Part shown: positions 29,485 to 39,410 of the stretch, in pieces
Layout: each line of letters starts with the position of its first letter
Position numbering within the stretch: the stretch's first letter is position 1
Assembly (NCBI GenBank): GCA_021927905.1
Contig: BLLK01000038.1
Coordinates: 2,232,001-2,296,000 of the forward strand
From: Chaetoceros tenuissimus
Lineage: Eukaryota > Bacillariophyta > Thalassiosirophyceae > Chaetocerotales > Chaetocerotaceae
DNA length: 64,000 nt
Reading direction: 5' to 3'
Translations under genes and position numbers: made by a program
The notes under the pieces: model-generated
What the model saw: only the letters and a program-made list of their open reading frames with translations
Databases searched by the model: none
What the model was told of the DNA's origin: nothing

Positions 29485-29714
29485 TCTCTTTTATTGATAT
29501 GGCTGCAGCAAGTAATACTTCATAGATGATTTTATAGTAATAAGGCTATCTATTGCTGTCTTGAATATCCATAGAATAGTTTCATGAATATCTTTCTCGT
29601 TCATTTTTCTTTGGAATGAGTGATGCTCAGCCGCTTCTTTCGTTATCAATGCGACAGGGATAACATATCGAGTCCCATCTTTGCAACTGACAGGTGTCAA
29701 TGACATGAAATATC

Positions 29715-29722
29715 TGACGTCA
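29715..29722. promoter_or_regulatory. TGACGTCA (CRE-like) upstream of DUF2306 gene
   Basis: Perfect palindrome 120 bp before the start of the DUF2306 gene at 29842, outside the LRR cluster. Confidence 0.4.
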
Positions 29723-29841
29723 TTTGCGTATCTGACACAGGGAAGCCCAGTCAGTCAACACAACAAAGAAAAACAAACGAACAATTTAATAGAATAGACA
29801 CAAGCAAGCAATCACAGACTCTCTACAAATAAATCTCTACC

Positions 29842-30648
29842 ATGTCAACCTCAACAGCAAAGAACGAAGCAACGAGAATCAATGGCCACTTACGTCTCAT
29901 TTATAAATTTTCAACCTTGCTATCGATATTCATGATTCTATGGATCCTCCTATTACCAGGAACAGCATTCCATACCTCCACCGCAAACTGGAGGGATACA
30001 ATCCGATCGAAAATGGAATCGGAATATGTACCACTTCCTCAACAGCTCAATACCAAGTACAAAAATCAGACCATGGTGCAGTTGACTCATATTCTTCCAG
30101 CAGTGATTTGGGTCGCTTGTATTCCGTTTCAATTCCACAAAGGATTTCGAAAGGATTACAAGAAATTACATCGAGTCATGGGAAGGGTGTTTGTGTATGA
30201 TAGTTTCGTCATGATGTTTGGATTCGGTTTGATTGTTTACAAGAAATTAACGTTTGAACATTATTTGGAACAGGTGGAACTTGTCAAATTGCCCAATTTC
30301 GACATCACTGTGACTGATTTCTTTTTGGGATTGGTGGCGCTTGCGTTTGTAGGTTGTGCGTGTAAGGCTGTATCCGCTGCAAAAAAGAAAAAGTTTATGG
30401 AGCATCAGTATTGGATGATTCGTCACGTGGCTCTTGGTTTGTGGGTTAGTTTGCAACGGGTCATGATTTTGGGTTTTGTCAATGTATGGATGATCTTTTA
30501 CAAAGGAACCATTGCTACAGATGAGTTTAAAGGAAAGGTTTTTGGAAATACGGGATTTGCAGCCATGGCTATTTGTATGGCGTTGGGAGAATATACCATT
30601 GGGTTATTAAAGATGCAGCAAAAGAATATGGTAAAGAAAAAAGTTTAG
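29842..30648 (+). CDS. DUF2306-type integral membrane protein
   Basis: 268 residues. Predicted membrane segments: about 23-43 (FSTLLSIFMILWILLLPGTAF), 80-98 (THILPAVIWVACIPFQF), 120-138, 158-178, 200-222 and 238-257. Two DUF2306 (PF10067) signatures are visible: LHRVMGRVFVYDS after the second helix and EHQYWMIRHVALGLWVSLQR. The histidine/arginine pairs in these are the conserved family residues. DUF2306 proteins are poorly characterised and proposed to resemble cytochrome b561-like or ferric-reductase-type folds; no function is assigned here. Single exon; ATG at 29842 follows A-rich leader sequence. Confidence 0.8.
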   Translation: MSTSTAKNEATRINGHLRLIYKFSTLLSIFMILWILLLPGTAFHTSTANWRDTIRSKMESEYVPLPQQLNTKYKNQTMVQLTHILPAVIWVACIPFQFHKGFRKDYKKLHRVMGRVFVYDSFVMMFGFGLIVYKKLTFEHYLEQVELVKLPNFDITVTDFFLGLVALAFVGCACKAVSAAKKKKFMEHQYWMIRHVALGLWVSLQRVMILGFVNVWMIFYKGTIATDEFKGKVFGNTGFAAMAICMALGEYTIGLLKMQQKNMVKKKV

Positions 30649-30763
30649 AGTAGTAAAGTTACGTCATCCTGAGGAAAGAGTGTTATCTTTCAGATAACTT
30701 AAACTTGGAAACATCTATATATATTAGAAAACAAGCGTGTTTGTCATATTCGTCATACATGTA

Positions 30764-31876
30764 TTAGATCACAGATCGACCGCCCAACAAAGCTGATTCT
30801 AGTTCACGTCGCAGTGGATGATTAAATGAATCTTTACCTTTGCTTTTTGTACTACTCATAGTGCTCATCTCAAATGGAACAATGCCAAAAGACGAAGCAG
30901 TACTAACATGGTGATAATAGTGCCTAGTTCTGCACCAAGCATCATGATTACAAATGTCAATCAGTATCGCCATTGCCATACAAAGTACACATGCAAACCC
31001 ATCATACATTTTTACTACATCTGTACCCAAAATCAAAATGATGGGAAACTTTGCAGCCCAAAATTCGAGAGCATAGTCGGTAAGATCAAATACGAACGCA
31101 GAGCATGCGGTAGGGAATACTGCCACATGATGCATTAAATGCCAATTTGTTTTCTTGTGATGCATCCATTTATGTACATTTTCGAATAGCATGTCGGCCA
31201 TAACATAAGTGATGAGTATCTTGGGCACCATGGTAACGTCGAAATGTGGCTGAGAATCTTGCAAAAAAGTCCAAAAGATGAGTCCTAGAGCAGGTGCTGA
31301 AACAACATAGATGGATAACATACAGAATAGCACATATGCCATGGAATATCCAGCTTGTTTCAGTAGTTGAAAGTTCGCGCGACAATCGTCCACAAGTATA
31401 TAGTCGGCTACCATGAAGCTACCCACCAGAAGTTGAGTTGGTACGTAGATGGAAGTCATGATTTCATACATCAAGTCGGCAAGTGTGTCTAATGTAGATG
31501 CAGCATTCTTGTTACAGATTAGATTCCAGTAACTATAGATAGTTGTTGATGTTGCCACCATGCTAAGAATGAAAACAAAGAGCTTACGCCTTGATTGCTT
31601 GGTTTTGTAATGTCTCGTCTCTTGTAGTATTTGAGGTGCAGCAATATTAGAAGTACCTTTCCTGATTCGATACTTCTGTAGAAGTTTCATTGCATGCTTG
31701 GAATGACCGACGGCATGGAAAAGATCGGTGCAATCCTTGTCTTTTTGAAGTTGAAAGGCAATTCTGCCACCAGGATGCTCATATTGATACTTCGTCACAT
31801 CATAGACAATTCCATCAATTGAAAGATGCAATGCTTCGCCTCGTTCTTTTGTGTGCTGGTCTGCCTTCTTGTTCAT
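30764..31876 (-). CDS. Cytochrome b5 / fatty-acid-hydroxylase superfamily fusion
   Basis: 370 residues. Residues about 15-72 form a cytochrome b5 haem domain (YDVTKYQYEHPGGRIAF, HPGG at 34-37; second haem ligand in VGHS, His58). Then membrane helices, and a di-iron hydroxylase/desaturase domain with histidine boxes HKWMHH (235-240), HLMHH (246-250), NHDAW (310-314) and HYYHH (319-323). This is the fatty acid hydroxylase superfamily (PF04116: sterol desaturases, C4-sterol oxidases, fatty acid 2-hydroxylases). The b5 module would supply electrons in cis, as in fatty acid 2-hydroxylases. Substrate cannot be read from sequence. Likely an ER enzyme. Confidence 0.85.
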   Translation of the reverse strand: MNKKADQHTKERGEALHLSIDGIVYDVTKYQYEHPGGRIAFQLQKDKDCTDLFHAVGHSKHAMKLLQKYRIRKGTSNIAAPQILQETRHYKTKQSRRKLFVFILSMVATSTTIYSYWNLICNKNAASTLDTLADLMYEIMTSIYVPTQLLVGSFMVADYILVDDCRANFQLLKQAGYSMAYVLFCMLSIYVVSAPALGLIFWTFLQDSQPHFDVTMVPKILITYVMADMLFENVHKWMHHKKTNWHLMHHVAVFPTACSAFVFDLTDYALEFWAAKFPIILILGTDVVKMYDGFACVLCMAMAILIDICNHDAWCRTRHYYHHVSTASSFGIVPFEMSTMSSTKSKGKDSFNHPLRRELESALLGGRSVI

Positions 31877-32301
31877 GTTTCTTAATATTGATTTTTGGTA
31901 TATATTGTTTTGAATCTTATAGAAAGTGAGGGGAGCAGTTTAGTCAAGATACTGAATAAACGAACGCATGCATAAACATTTGTGGTTGTTGGCGTTCTTG
32001 GGCCCTAGACAAAGGAGACAAAGTGTCGACGTGGACAGCGGTGAGAAAATCCCACTGTTAGGTTGGTAGATTATGAGAACCCGAATTCTGTTGGAGAATT
32101 CTTCTATGTTTTTGATCAGAACTTTACATATTTTACATAACATAATTCTTATTTTGATACGAAACAACTCTATCTTTTCAGCGGAGCGGTTATGTGACGA
32201 AGAGAGGCAATGGAGACCTAATTTCACGAACAACTACATTATTGTACAATCACATACAAATACTTACATCTACTATCCATTTGTACAAATTCATTGAAAA
32301 G
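31877..32301. promoter_or_regulatory. Divergent promoter region, hydroxylase / Sec14 gene
   Basis: 425 bp between divergent starts. A short rightward frame (32073-32297) has no recognisable features. No element identified. Confidence 0.35.
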
Positions 32302-33259
32302 ATGAGTCCTTTCTACGAAGAACTGTTTGGTGAGAAAGTGCCACCATTGAGTACAAAAGTCCAGAAATGTTTCAACAAAGCACCTCGCTCTCCCATTGCT
32401 AGGTTCCGATGATAGACCTGCAATTTTAGATCTGATTCATACACATATCGATCATATCAAAGAAATTCACGATATTCTTCAGAGCCATCCTCTCTACGAC
32501 CCACGCATTCATGATGACCTATGGAAGCTTCGTTTCTATCTAAGCCAAAAGAGTACCAAGAAAGCTACAAAAGCAGCAAAGGCTACACTTGAGTTTAGAG
32601 ACAAGTACAAACTTGATCAGCTTGGTGACATTCGTCATCATTGGATTGAACTGCAGCGAACTTATCAACGTGAAAATAAAAACATTTACGAATCTCATAC
32701 AGAAGACGACACAAGCGTTTATACTATTCCAGATTGTAACCGTGGACTCATCATTTATTGGAAATTCAAAGGCATCGATCAACAAAAGATTACCAAGACG
32801 CTAGACGAAGATGACTTTTTGAACATTTACATTCTCATGAATGAATTTATTTTCCAAGTCAATGATGAAGTCACAAGACGTACTGGTCGACTCACCAAAG
32901 CCTTGAAAGTGATTGATTTTGAAGGAGCGAATCTACTCAAAGATGTAAATCCTACTTACATCAAGAGAGATGCAAATCTGAATAAGAAACTTCAAGACTT
33001 TTATCCACAAAATCTTGGATCTATGTTGGTTGTGAATGCGCCGGGTGTGTTCAATACGATGTGGGCCTTTTTCAAACCATTCTTCCCAAAGCGAATGGTG
33101 GAAAAAGTAAACTTGGTCAAGCCAAAGAAGCGAGTAGATGATTTGAAGTGTTTCACCAAATATATATCTGAAGATCATCTTCCGGAGTGCTACGGAGGTA
33201 ACATTTCGAGTAACCCTTCATCTTTTGGACTATTTCGATTCGCTGATGGAAATCAATAA
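32302..33259 (+). CDS. Sec14-like CRAL-TRIO lipid-transfer protein, two exons
   Basis: Exon 1 is 32302-32329 (MSPFYEELF plus one base). Intron 32330-32402 is 73 bp (GTGAG...GCTAG). Exon 2 is 32403-33259. The splice restores the frame as ...LF-G-SDDRPAILDL and gives 294 residues; without it the protein would lack an ATG start. The N-terminal CRAL-TRIO-N part (LRFYLSQKSTKKATKAAKAT) is followed by the CRAL-TRIO lobe: VYTIPDCNRGLIIYWKFKG, LKVIDFEGANLLKDV, YPQNLGSMLVVNAPGVFNTM, FFPKRMVEKVNLV, LPECYGG. These proteins carry phosphatidylinositol or other hydrophobic ligands between membranes. The very short first exon is typical of intron placement near the 5' end. Confidence 0.88.
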
Positions 33260-33630
33260 ATTATAAAGTTAGAAAATATTGACGCTTCTCATCGAGATAA
33301 ACATGGGTCTAAAAATTCGATGTTTTGGCCTATTTAGTTAGGTCATTGTACAGATACAATAAGATAGGTATTTATTTTGATCTCAAATATACTAGTTTCT
33401 ATAGCAACTAGACTGATAAAACACATGAAATATTTTACATTTTAAAATTATAAAGCTTTAGAAATAATTTTTTTTTTGACGGAAATGATTTTTAAAAATG
33501 AATAACTGAGTAACGACAAAGCGTTTTTCGATTTGATGATGGGAGAGTTCTCATTGTCTCATAATTGATTTTCCTATAGAGTCAAAACAACCAAGCGAAC
33601 CACATCCAATAGTATTATAAGTTTCCCAAT
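33260..33630. other. Intergenic with poly-T run
   Basis: AT-rich spacer with a T11 run near 33468. No gene seen. Confidence 0.4.
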
Positions 33631-34169
33631 ATGATAAAATCTAAAGCAAAATCTGTATCGGCACATCCAAGAACTATCTATAGAACATGTGAATTCTTTG
33701 GCATTGTGCAAGTGATGTTGGCAGTACTCCTCAAGAGATGGATGATGTATCCTGATATACTATCACAATCACTTTCATTCTCAAGAACCACTCGATCGTG
33801 TCTTGGCTCAATCATTGCCATTGTAGGAATATGCATGGTCCGTTCTGTTCATCACGAGTTGCATAAATATCACCAGCCACATGAACCAGGAAAGCCAACC
33901 ACCAAAATGTCACCTCTGGAATATTTTCTATCTCTCGTCATCCTACATACCTTGCATGTGTCGTATGTTTTGCGCCAGCATTATCTCTTTTTACGAATAA
34001 TCTTTGGTTTGCACTACTCATCCCTTTGCAAATAATTGCACTTGACATTTTCATGATACAACCGGAAGAAGAGTATCTATTCAAAAAATTTCCAAATGAG
34101 TATGGGAAATATTGCAAACATACGAAAAAATGGTTTAGCATCGAGAATGTTCACATACGAAAGGAATAA
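33631..34169 (+). pseudogene. Isoprenylcysteine methyltransferase-like (ICMT/PEMT family) gene with one frameshift
   Basis: The first frame (33631-34035) encodes membrane segments and YHQPHEPGKPTTK, a hallmark of the family. The next block, T-S-G-I-F-S-I-SRHPTYLA (substrate/SAM-binding region), and the C-terminal QPEEEYLFKKFPNEYGKYCK, which fits the conserved P-E-E-x-Y-L-x-x-x-F-G-x-x-Y motif, are in another frame ending at TAA 34167-34169. The switch lies around 33907-33910, where one base appears missing between AAAAT and GTCACC. Both halves are strongly conserved and no intron fits, so this is a one-base deletion (recent pseudogene) or an assembly error. The intact protein would be an integral-membrane methyltransferase of about 179 residues. 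Confidence 0.78.
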
Positions 34170-34195
34170 AACATAGACTACTTCATAATAAGCTT

Positions 34196-34703
34196 TTCAA
34201 TAATAATTCTTTTTATAATATGCATAATAGTATTTGTATTTAGAGTGCAGACATGGACAGTATACAGCAGTCTCAAGACGCAAGGAATACAATATCTTCT
34301 AGAATTTTCCAAAATATCTAGATATAGGTATCCCAATTCACCCATGCTACACTTTTTCCATCCATCCCTACATCTAATAATTCCCTTTCCCAAGTGGTTT
34401 CTCAAAGGTAGAACTTTTCTGATACAAAGGACTCAAATCAGTCTTTAGAGGCGAATGACTGATTGGAAATCGCGGTGGAGTACTTGGATTACTCCCACTG
34501 GAATTACTCACAGTACTTCTCGACTTCATCCTGACAGGACTAAAAATCGTTTCGGAATCACAATATTTAATGCCACAAGTTGGACTAAAGATCGTTTTAG
34601 GTTTGCATGGACTTGTCGATAATACCTTGAGAGCTTCAGCTGCCATGAGTTCTGTATCATTTTCGAATGGTCGACGCATCGATCTGACTTTTCCAGAGGA
34701 TGA
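34196..34703 (-). pseudogene. Detached copy of the 3' end of the Myb gene
   Basis: About 505 bp nearly identical to 37158-37662, offset exactly 2962 bp, in the same orientation. It covers the last 101 codons of the Myb gene ([16 protein letters not shown] ... EKPLGKGNY) plus about 170 bp of 3' flank, with only a few substitutions (for example S-T-P-P-R-F-P versus S-S-P-P-R-F-L). The Myb DNA-binding region is absent. Homology stops abruptly after TTTTCC at 34694, or about 34703 allowing a 3-bp indel. It is a recent partial duplication; no promoter is evident. Confidence 0.88.
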
Positions 34704-35485
34704 GCTCTACTATTACAGCAACATCATGTGGTCGTCTGCCTGCCTCTTGTTGTTCTCGTTGGTGCGTAGCTAGTAGTAGTCAATGAAATAAATCAATACT
34801 CTTTCTTCTTTTACTCTTCCTTCTATATTGCTTAGGTAAAGGCACTCTTTATTCATTTGTTTCAATTTAGATGATAACATCATAATCAGTCTCATATTCG
34901 CCTGCAAAGATTGGATAACACTAGCTAGATGATCGTTGCTGCATCTCTTTCTTCCCAGCCACTGATCTGGACAGGTAACGAAAGCATCTCCTTCTTACAG
35001 TTAGTGTTGACAAATTGATAGCCAGGTGCCATTAATAAGTGTTTTCTATTTCTGCCAATGGCACAGATTTTCATGTATAAATTTTGTCTATTTTTTGCTA
35101 ATGGTACAGATTTTCAAAGAAAAAGGCACATATTTTTGGCGATGGCACATACTAAATTGGAATCACCGTTGGAAAATTCGTGAAACTTGCACTAACTTTT
35201 CCAACTTCTCTTCTCACAATTACTTTTTATTCATTTTGCAAACCAAAGTAGTTATTGATTATAGAAAGTAAGTATATTTCTATGTGATCTGTCTCTATTG
35301 ATGTATTGAATACCACCAGTCCAGCATATAGCTAGTAGCTAGTATTTAAAATCAACAATGATGGTCAATAAGTACCGGTTCGACAAACTATGACCGGTCG
35401 AAACAGATCGCTCATACCCTAGTAACCAAACCTTGTTGTATTCAATTCAATTGATTGCTAACATTTTTTTTCAAATAGTTTTAAG
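34704..35485. other. Intergenic with diverged 20-bp repeats
   Basis: Contains two near-identical 20-mers, GCCAATGGCACAGATTTTCA (35054-35073) and GCTAATGGTACAGATTTTCA (35097-35116), followed by a third partial unit (GGCGATGGCACATA). No gene other than the promoter of the downstream secreted protein. Confidence 0.5.
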
Positions 35486-36638
35486 ATGAAGTTCATTACA
35501 GTAGTATTACTTTCAGCACTTGCTGTATTCTCTCCAGTAGTTCTCTCTCAAAAGGTTGAACCTGCATCATCTTCCGTTGTTGAAACGGCAAAAGATGTTT
35601 CTCCAATGGTAAGTTCCAAGGTCGTTATAATTTTTAACAGGTTATAATCTCTTTGATTTTTCGAACACAACACACGTACGAGTACCTTACCTTTTACTTA
35701 CCTCCTTTTCTTACTCGTAGAACTCATCAGAAAGAGGATTGAATGCGGTTGGGGGTGATATTGTTTTCTATGAGCCTAATGGTGTGTTTCCGTGTGCTTC
35801 TACTAGAAGAAGATTGTCTCATGAGAATTCTGATTTATCTAGAAATCAGTTTTATACAATCGACTTGGAAGCAGGAGTAACATATGTGTTTGAAGTGACC
35901 CGTGATTTAATTCAGTGTGCTCTTTATCCGATTGCTTATCTTTATCAAGGTGAATGCACTGTAACTGGTGACAACCCTTTTACCATCAGTGGATGTACAG
36001 AGGTTGTTGAGAATAGGAATGTTATAGACAGACCTGGGTGTGTTGCTGGTTTTGAAAGCTCTACCGAAAGCTCTAAAGATCCTTTCTTTGAATTCACTCC
36101 AACAACAACTGGAAAATACACTCTTCGTGTTGCGAAATATGAAGAAGACTCTTGTACTGATGCTGGTATTACTGAATACAAATATTCGGCAATTGTTACC
36201 ACTCCAGCATCTGAACAGCCAAGTTCTATTCCGTCCTTTACTCCATCTAGTCAGCCATCTTCGGAGCCTTCCTGGGTAGATGACGAACAATGTAAGAAGA
36301 AGGACTCTGAGAATGACATTTGTGCAGAACTTGATGGTCGCTGCAAAACTGATTGTGAGGATGATGAAAACTTTGTCTGTGTACCAGGTCTTTGTTCCTA
36401 TGATCGCAACTGGGATAAGCCAACCAAATCTCCAAAGATGCGTCAACTCAAGGAGGACGATGTTGAAGTTGTTGACTTTGAGATTACTGCAGATGGAGGA
36501 GTTGAGAGAAAGTTGAAGGCAACCAAGGCTCCATCTGAGAAGGAAGCTAAGACAACCAAGGCTCCTCCAAAGGGAACAAAGGCACCAAAGTCCAGTTGTG
36601 CATGCAGAGTACCAAGAAAGCATGGATGCAAGAAGTAG
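35486..36638 (+). CDS. Secreted protein with R-x-L motifs and Lys-rich KAP tail (cell-wall candidate)
   Basis: Exon 1 is 35486-35608, exon 2 is 35721-36638; the 112-bp intron is GTAAG...CGTAG. Total 346 residues. A signal peptide is evident (MKFITVVLLSALAVFSPVVLSQ). Residues about 80-195 resemble a pre-peptidase C-terminal (PPC) type beta domain: LEAGVTYVFEVT ... FEFTPTTTGKYTLRVAKYE. Then a Ser/Pro linker (PSSIPSFTPSSQPSSEPSW) typical of stramenopile extracellular proteins, a Cys-rich segment (CKKKDSENDICAELDGRCKT), and a basic tail with repeated TKAP units ending SSCACRVPRKHGCKK. R-x-L motifs are RRL near the start of exon 2, RQL in MRQLKED and RKL in ERKLKAT. The combination suggests a frustule or extracellular matrix protein. 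Role is inference. Confidence 0.82.
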
Positions 36639-37335
36639 ATTGTATTTCAATTTCGTCTTGCAAACAGCAGTCATAGTTATTGCTCGACATCTTGCCTGGT
36701 AATGATTACCAAAGATATATGTATGAAGAACTCCTCAAACTTGGACGTATTGTTGAGCCAAGTCAAAACAGAGTAGAGAATAAGAAAAGAAATAAACCAT
36801 ATCAAAAAAGAAAAATAAAATAATAAAAAGAGTGGACAGTGGAAATTTGTTCTATTGGTAGCTTGGAACCCAAGTAGATGACCTTATAGACATTATATTT
36901 TCATTCTTCAGTTGTGCATGCAGAGTTTCAAGAAGAAACGGATGCAAATAAGCAGAAGTTCAACCAGTAAACAAGCTTGGGCGGGCTTTGTATTGAAATG
37001 TCATTTGGGTTCAAAATCATTAAAAAAAATAACATCATTTAGATGGCACGAGAATTGCGTCAAAGAAGGAATGTTACACATTTTTTTGGCTAGAAGAAGT
37101 ATCAGAGTTTGCATACGATAGAAATAAGAAGAGAGTTCACACTACTACCATAAATCCTTCAATAATGTTTCTTTTTATAATATGCATAATAGTATTTGTA
37201 TTTAGAGTGCAGACATGGACAGTATACAGCAGTCTCAAGACGCAAGGAATACCATATCTTCTAGAATTTTCCAAAATATCTAGATACATGTATCCCAATT
37301 CACCCATGCTACACTTTTTCCATCCATCCCTACAT
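36639..37335. other. Intergenic with gene-fragment copies
   Basis: Holds the 3' flank of the KAP-tail gene, a copy of its last codons (36907-36951), and from 37158 the 3' flank of the Myb gene that is duplicated at 34196. Confidence 0.5.
36907..36951 (+). pseudogene. Stray copy of the C-terminal codons of the KAP-tail protein
   Basis: Reads F-SCACRVSRRNGCK-stop, matching SSCACRVPRKHGCKK at the end of the 35486 gene; the DNA TGTGCATGCAGAGT is identical. It is preceded by a pyrimidine-rich tract and CTTCAG, so it could act as an alternative last exon. Otherwise it is the relic of a second gene copy. Confidence 0.6.
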
Positions 37336-38910
37336 CTAATAATTCCCTTTCCCAAGTGGTTTCTCAAAGGTAGAACATTTCTGATACAAAGGACTCAAAT
37401 CAGTCTTTAGAGGCGAATGACTGATTAGAAATCGCGGTGGACTACTTGGATTACTCCCACTGGAATTACTCACAGTACTTCTCGACTTCATCCTGACAGG
37501 ACTAAAAATCGTTTCGGAATCACAATATTTAATGCCACAAGTTGGACTAAAGATCGTTTTAGGTTTGCATGGACTTGTCGATAATACCTTTAGGGCTTCT
37601 GCTGCCATGAGTTCGGTATCATTTTCGAATGGTCGACGCATCGATCTGACTTTTCCGGATGATGGTGTAGTGTATACTTGTGGAACGAGTGGTGAATCTT
37701 CTACATCTGTAGATGAGGTAGTAGAGGAAGTGATGGATTTATGTACTGGGATAGGAGTGGTGAGTGTCGATCGCATCGCTTCTACCTTGTCCGTGGTAAC
37801 AGTTACAGCAGTCGATTGCATCATGGTTGGCGATGGTGTCTTGACTACATCTTGTTCTTGCTTGATGGAAGTTGTAGCAACAGAACTACCAACTGTCATG
37901 GGTACTACAGTCATGGAAGCAGTCGCAACTTCTGTACTATTTTCAAGTCGTATCTTTTTACTCTCTGGTCCCTCATTACCAGTAGAAGCACCAACACTGA
38001 CACAAGGCAAAGGCTTTACTTCTATTTTTTTATTCGGTCTCCTCTTGATACTCTTCAAATCGACAGGAACACCAGTCACTTGACTCTCCTTAATCAACCT
38101 TTTCAAAGTCGAATTGTATCGATTCTTAATCGCATTGTCTGTCCTTCCATTCAAACATTTGGCAATTTCCGCCCATTTATTCCCCTTTGAGGCATGCACC
38201 TTGATAATAATCTCATCTTCTTCTTGAGTCCATTCACTCTTGTTGATATTGGGATCTAAATGATTGTACCACCGTTCACGACACTGTTTGCCCAATCGTC
38301 CCTTCAATTCAGTCGCAATGGTGGACCATTTCTTTTGACCATATTTTTTCACAAGTTGGACAACTTTGGCATCTTCTTCCGGTGTCCATGGTCCCTTGAT
38401 GAGACCAGGTTTGAGTACTTTTTGCCAACGATGGAGACATTGAACGTCTGTACGACCCGGCAAAGCTTGTGCGATGCGTTTCCAGTTTTTAGCGTTATTT
38501 TCATTAACGGATTTACGGAGGAGTTCATCTTCGGCAATGGTCCATTTTCCCATACTGGCTCTTCTCTTTTTATTGGAAGACGAAGGAGACGAGGTAGTAG
38601 TAGTAGTTACTGGCTTTGTAACTGTATTAGTAGTAGCTGCACTAATAGTAGAAGGAGTGACTTGAGATGACTTTTCATTGCCAATGGGTGTGTGAGGAAT
38701 TTGAATACCAGCAGACGACGATGATTGAAAGAGAGTCACTGGCTGATGCTGCTGTACAGAAGAAGAAGAAGAAGAAGTGTAGAGTTTACTGGAAGGAGAA
38801 GGGGATGTCATTGAAAATAAAAGATTGGCGTCTTCTTGAGTACATTGCAGTGATATGTCAACTGCTTCTTCCTTTACTGAAGATGTTTTGTTTTTGAGTT
38901 GTGTTGGCAT
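37336..38910 (-). CDS. Three-repeat (R1R2R3) Myb transcription factor
   Basis: 524 residues, single exon. Three consecutive Myb repeats lie at about 117-270: [15 protein letters not shown]...W...[25 protein letters not shown]...W...[28 protein letters not shown]...W...IKNRYNSTL. The regularly spaced tryptophans and the [13 protein letters not shown] recognition helix place it with animal c-Myb and plant 3R-Myb proteins, which control G1/S and G2/M transcription. N- and C-terminal parts are low-complexity and Ser/Thr rich with several S-P/T-P sites (IFSPT, IFSPV, LSTSP), possible cyclin-dependent kinase targets. The 3' end is duplicated at 34196. An E2F-like site lies upstream (39169). Confidence 0.92.
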   Translation of the reverse strand: MPTQLKNKTSSVKEEAVDISLQCTQEDANLLFSMTSPSPSSKLYTSSSSSSVQQHQPVTLFQSSSSAGIQIPHTPIGNEKSSQVTPSTISAATTNTVTKPVTTTTTSSPSSSNKKRRASMGKWTIAEDELLRKSVNENNAKNWKRIAQALPGRTDVQCLHRWQKVLKPGLIKGPWTPEEDAKVVQLVKKYGQKKWSTIATELKGRLGKQCRERWYNHLDPNINKSEWTQEEDEIIIKVHASKGNKWAEIAKCLNGRTDNAIKNRYNSTLKRLIKESQVTGVPVDLKSIKRRPNKKIEVKPLPCVSVGASTGNEGPESKKIRLENSTEVATASMTVVPMTVGSSVATTSIKQEQDVVKTPSPTMMQSTAVTVTTDKVEAMRSTLTTPIPVHKSITSSTTSSTDVEDSPLVPQVYTTPSSGKVRSMRRPFENDTELMAAEALKVLSTSPCKPKTIFSPTCGIKYCDSETIFSPVRMKSRSTVSNSSGSNPSSPPRFLISHSPLKTDLSPLYQKCSTFEKPLGKGNY

Positions 38911-39168
38911 CTTTTATATATATGTTTGCTTGTATGTTGGATATATATTATATGTGTAAAAGAGAATACGAATGGCCTCGAGACTGTCTTTACTCTTCTT
39001 TTCTAATTTCTAAATATATAAAAAAGAAGAAATGTGTATCTCTTTTGTATCTCTCTATGGAATGTTATTAGCAACTCTCTTATAAAAATACCACTCTCAT
39101 ATCTTTCTCACTGCTCTCTCACTCAAATGAATGGCAATCATGGAAAAGAGAGGAATTGCCGAACATGA

Positions 39169-39176
39169 GCGCCAAA
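39169..39176. promoter_or_regulatory. E2F-like site GCGCCAAA
   Basis: Exact match to the reverse complement of TTTGGCGC, 259 bp upstream of the 3R-Myb start. E2F control of 3R-Myb genes is known in plants and animals. Confidence 0.45.
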
Positions 39177-39248
39177 ATCAAACCGCGAACCTGATTTTAC
39201 TTAAGCCCCTCTTAATTTTTCGAGCCGTTGAATTTTGAATCCAGAAGA

Positions 39249-39256
39249 TGACGTCA
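39249..39256. promoter_or_regulatory. TGACGTCA (CRE-like) in Myb / riboflavin kinase promoter
   Basis: Perfect palindrome 162 bp upstream of the riboflavin kinase start. Confidence 0.4.
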
Positions 39257-39410
39257 GATTTGTGATGGCTTTTGAATGTTTTAGTTTTAGAGGGGGATGG
39301 GGGATTGGTTTGATGTCATAAATAGATTTGAAAAAAGTGTCAATGGTGTCAATGGTGGGATTGACTTGAATGGTTCTCATTTATTTTAATGCAGCGCGCA
39401 CTTTTGGAAC

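Larger units (their letters stand above)
38911..39410. promoter_or_regulatory. Divergent promoter region, Myb / riboflavin kinase
   Basis: 500 bp between divergent starts. Contains GCGCCAAA (39169-39176) and TGACGTCA (39249-39256). CT-rich and TATA-like stretches are present near the Myb start (TTTATATATATG about 38925). Confidence 0.5.

Noticed and set aside
32194-32412. Separate 72-codon gene before the Sec14 gene
   Set aside because: Its last part is the first exon plus intron of the Sec14 gene; the GTGAG...CTAG intron restores one continuous protein.
35907-36674. 255-codon leftward frame
   Set aside because: Antisense of the spliced KAP-tail gene; low-information Leu/Ser/Trp string.
37532-38190. 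Rightward frames of 183 and 149 codons
   Set aside because: Antisense of the Myb gene, which has unmistakable Myb repeats.
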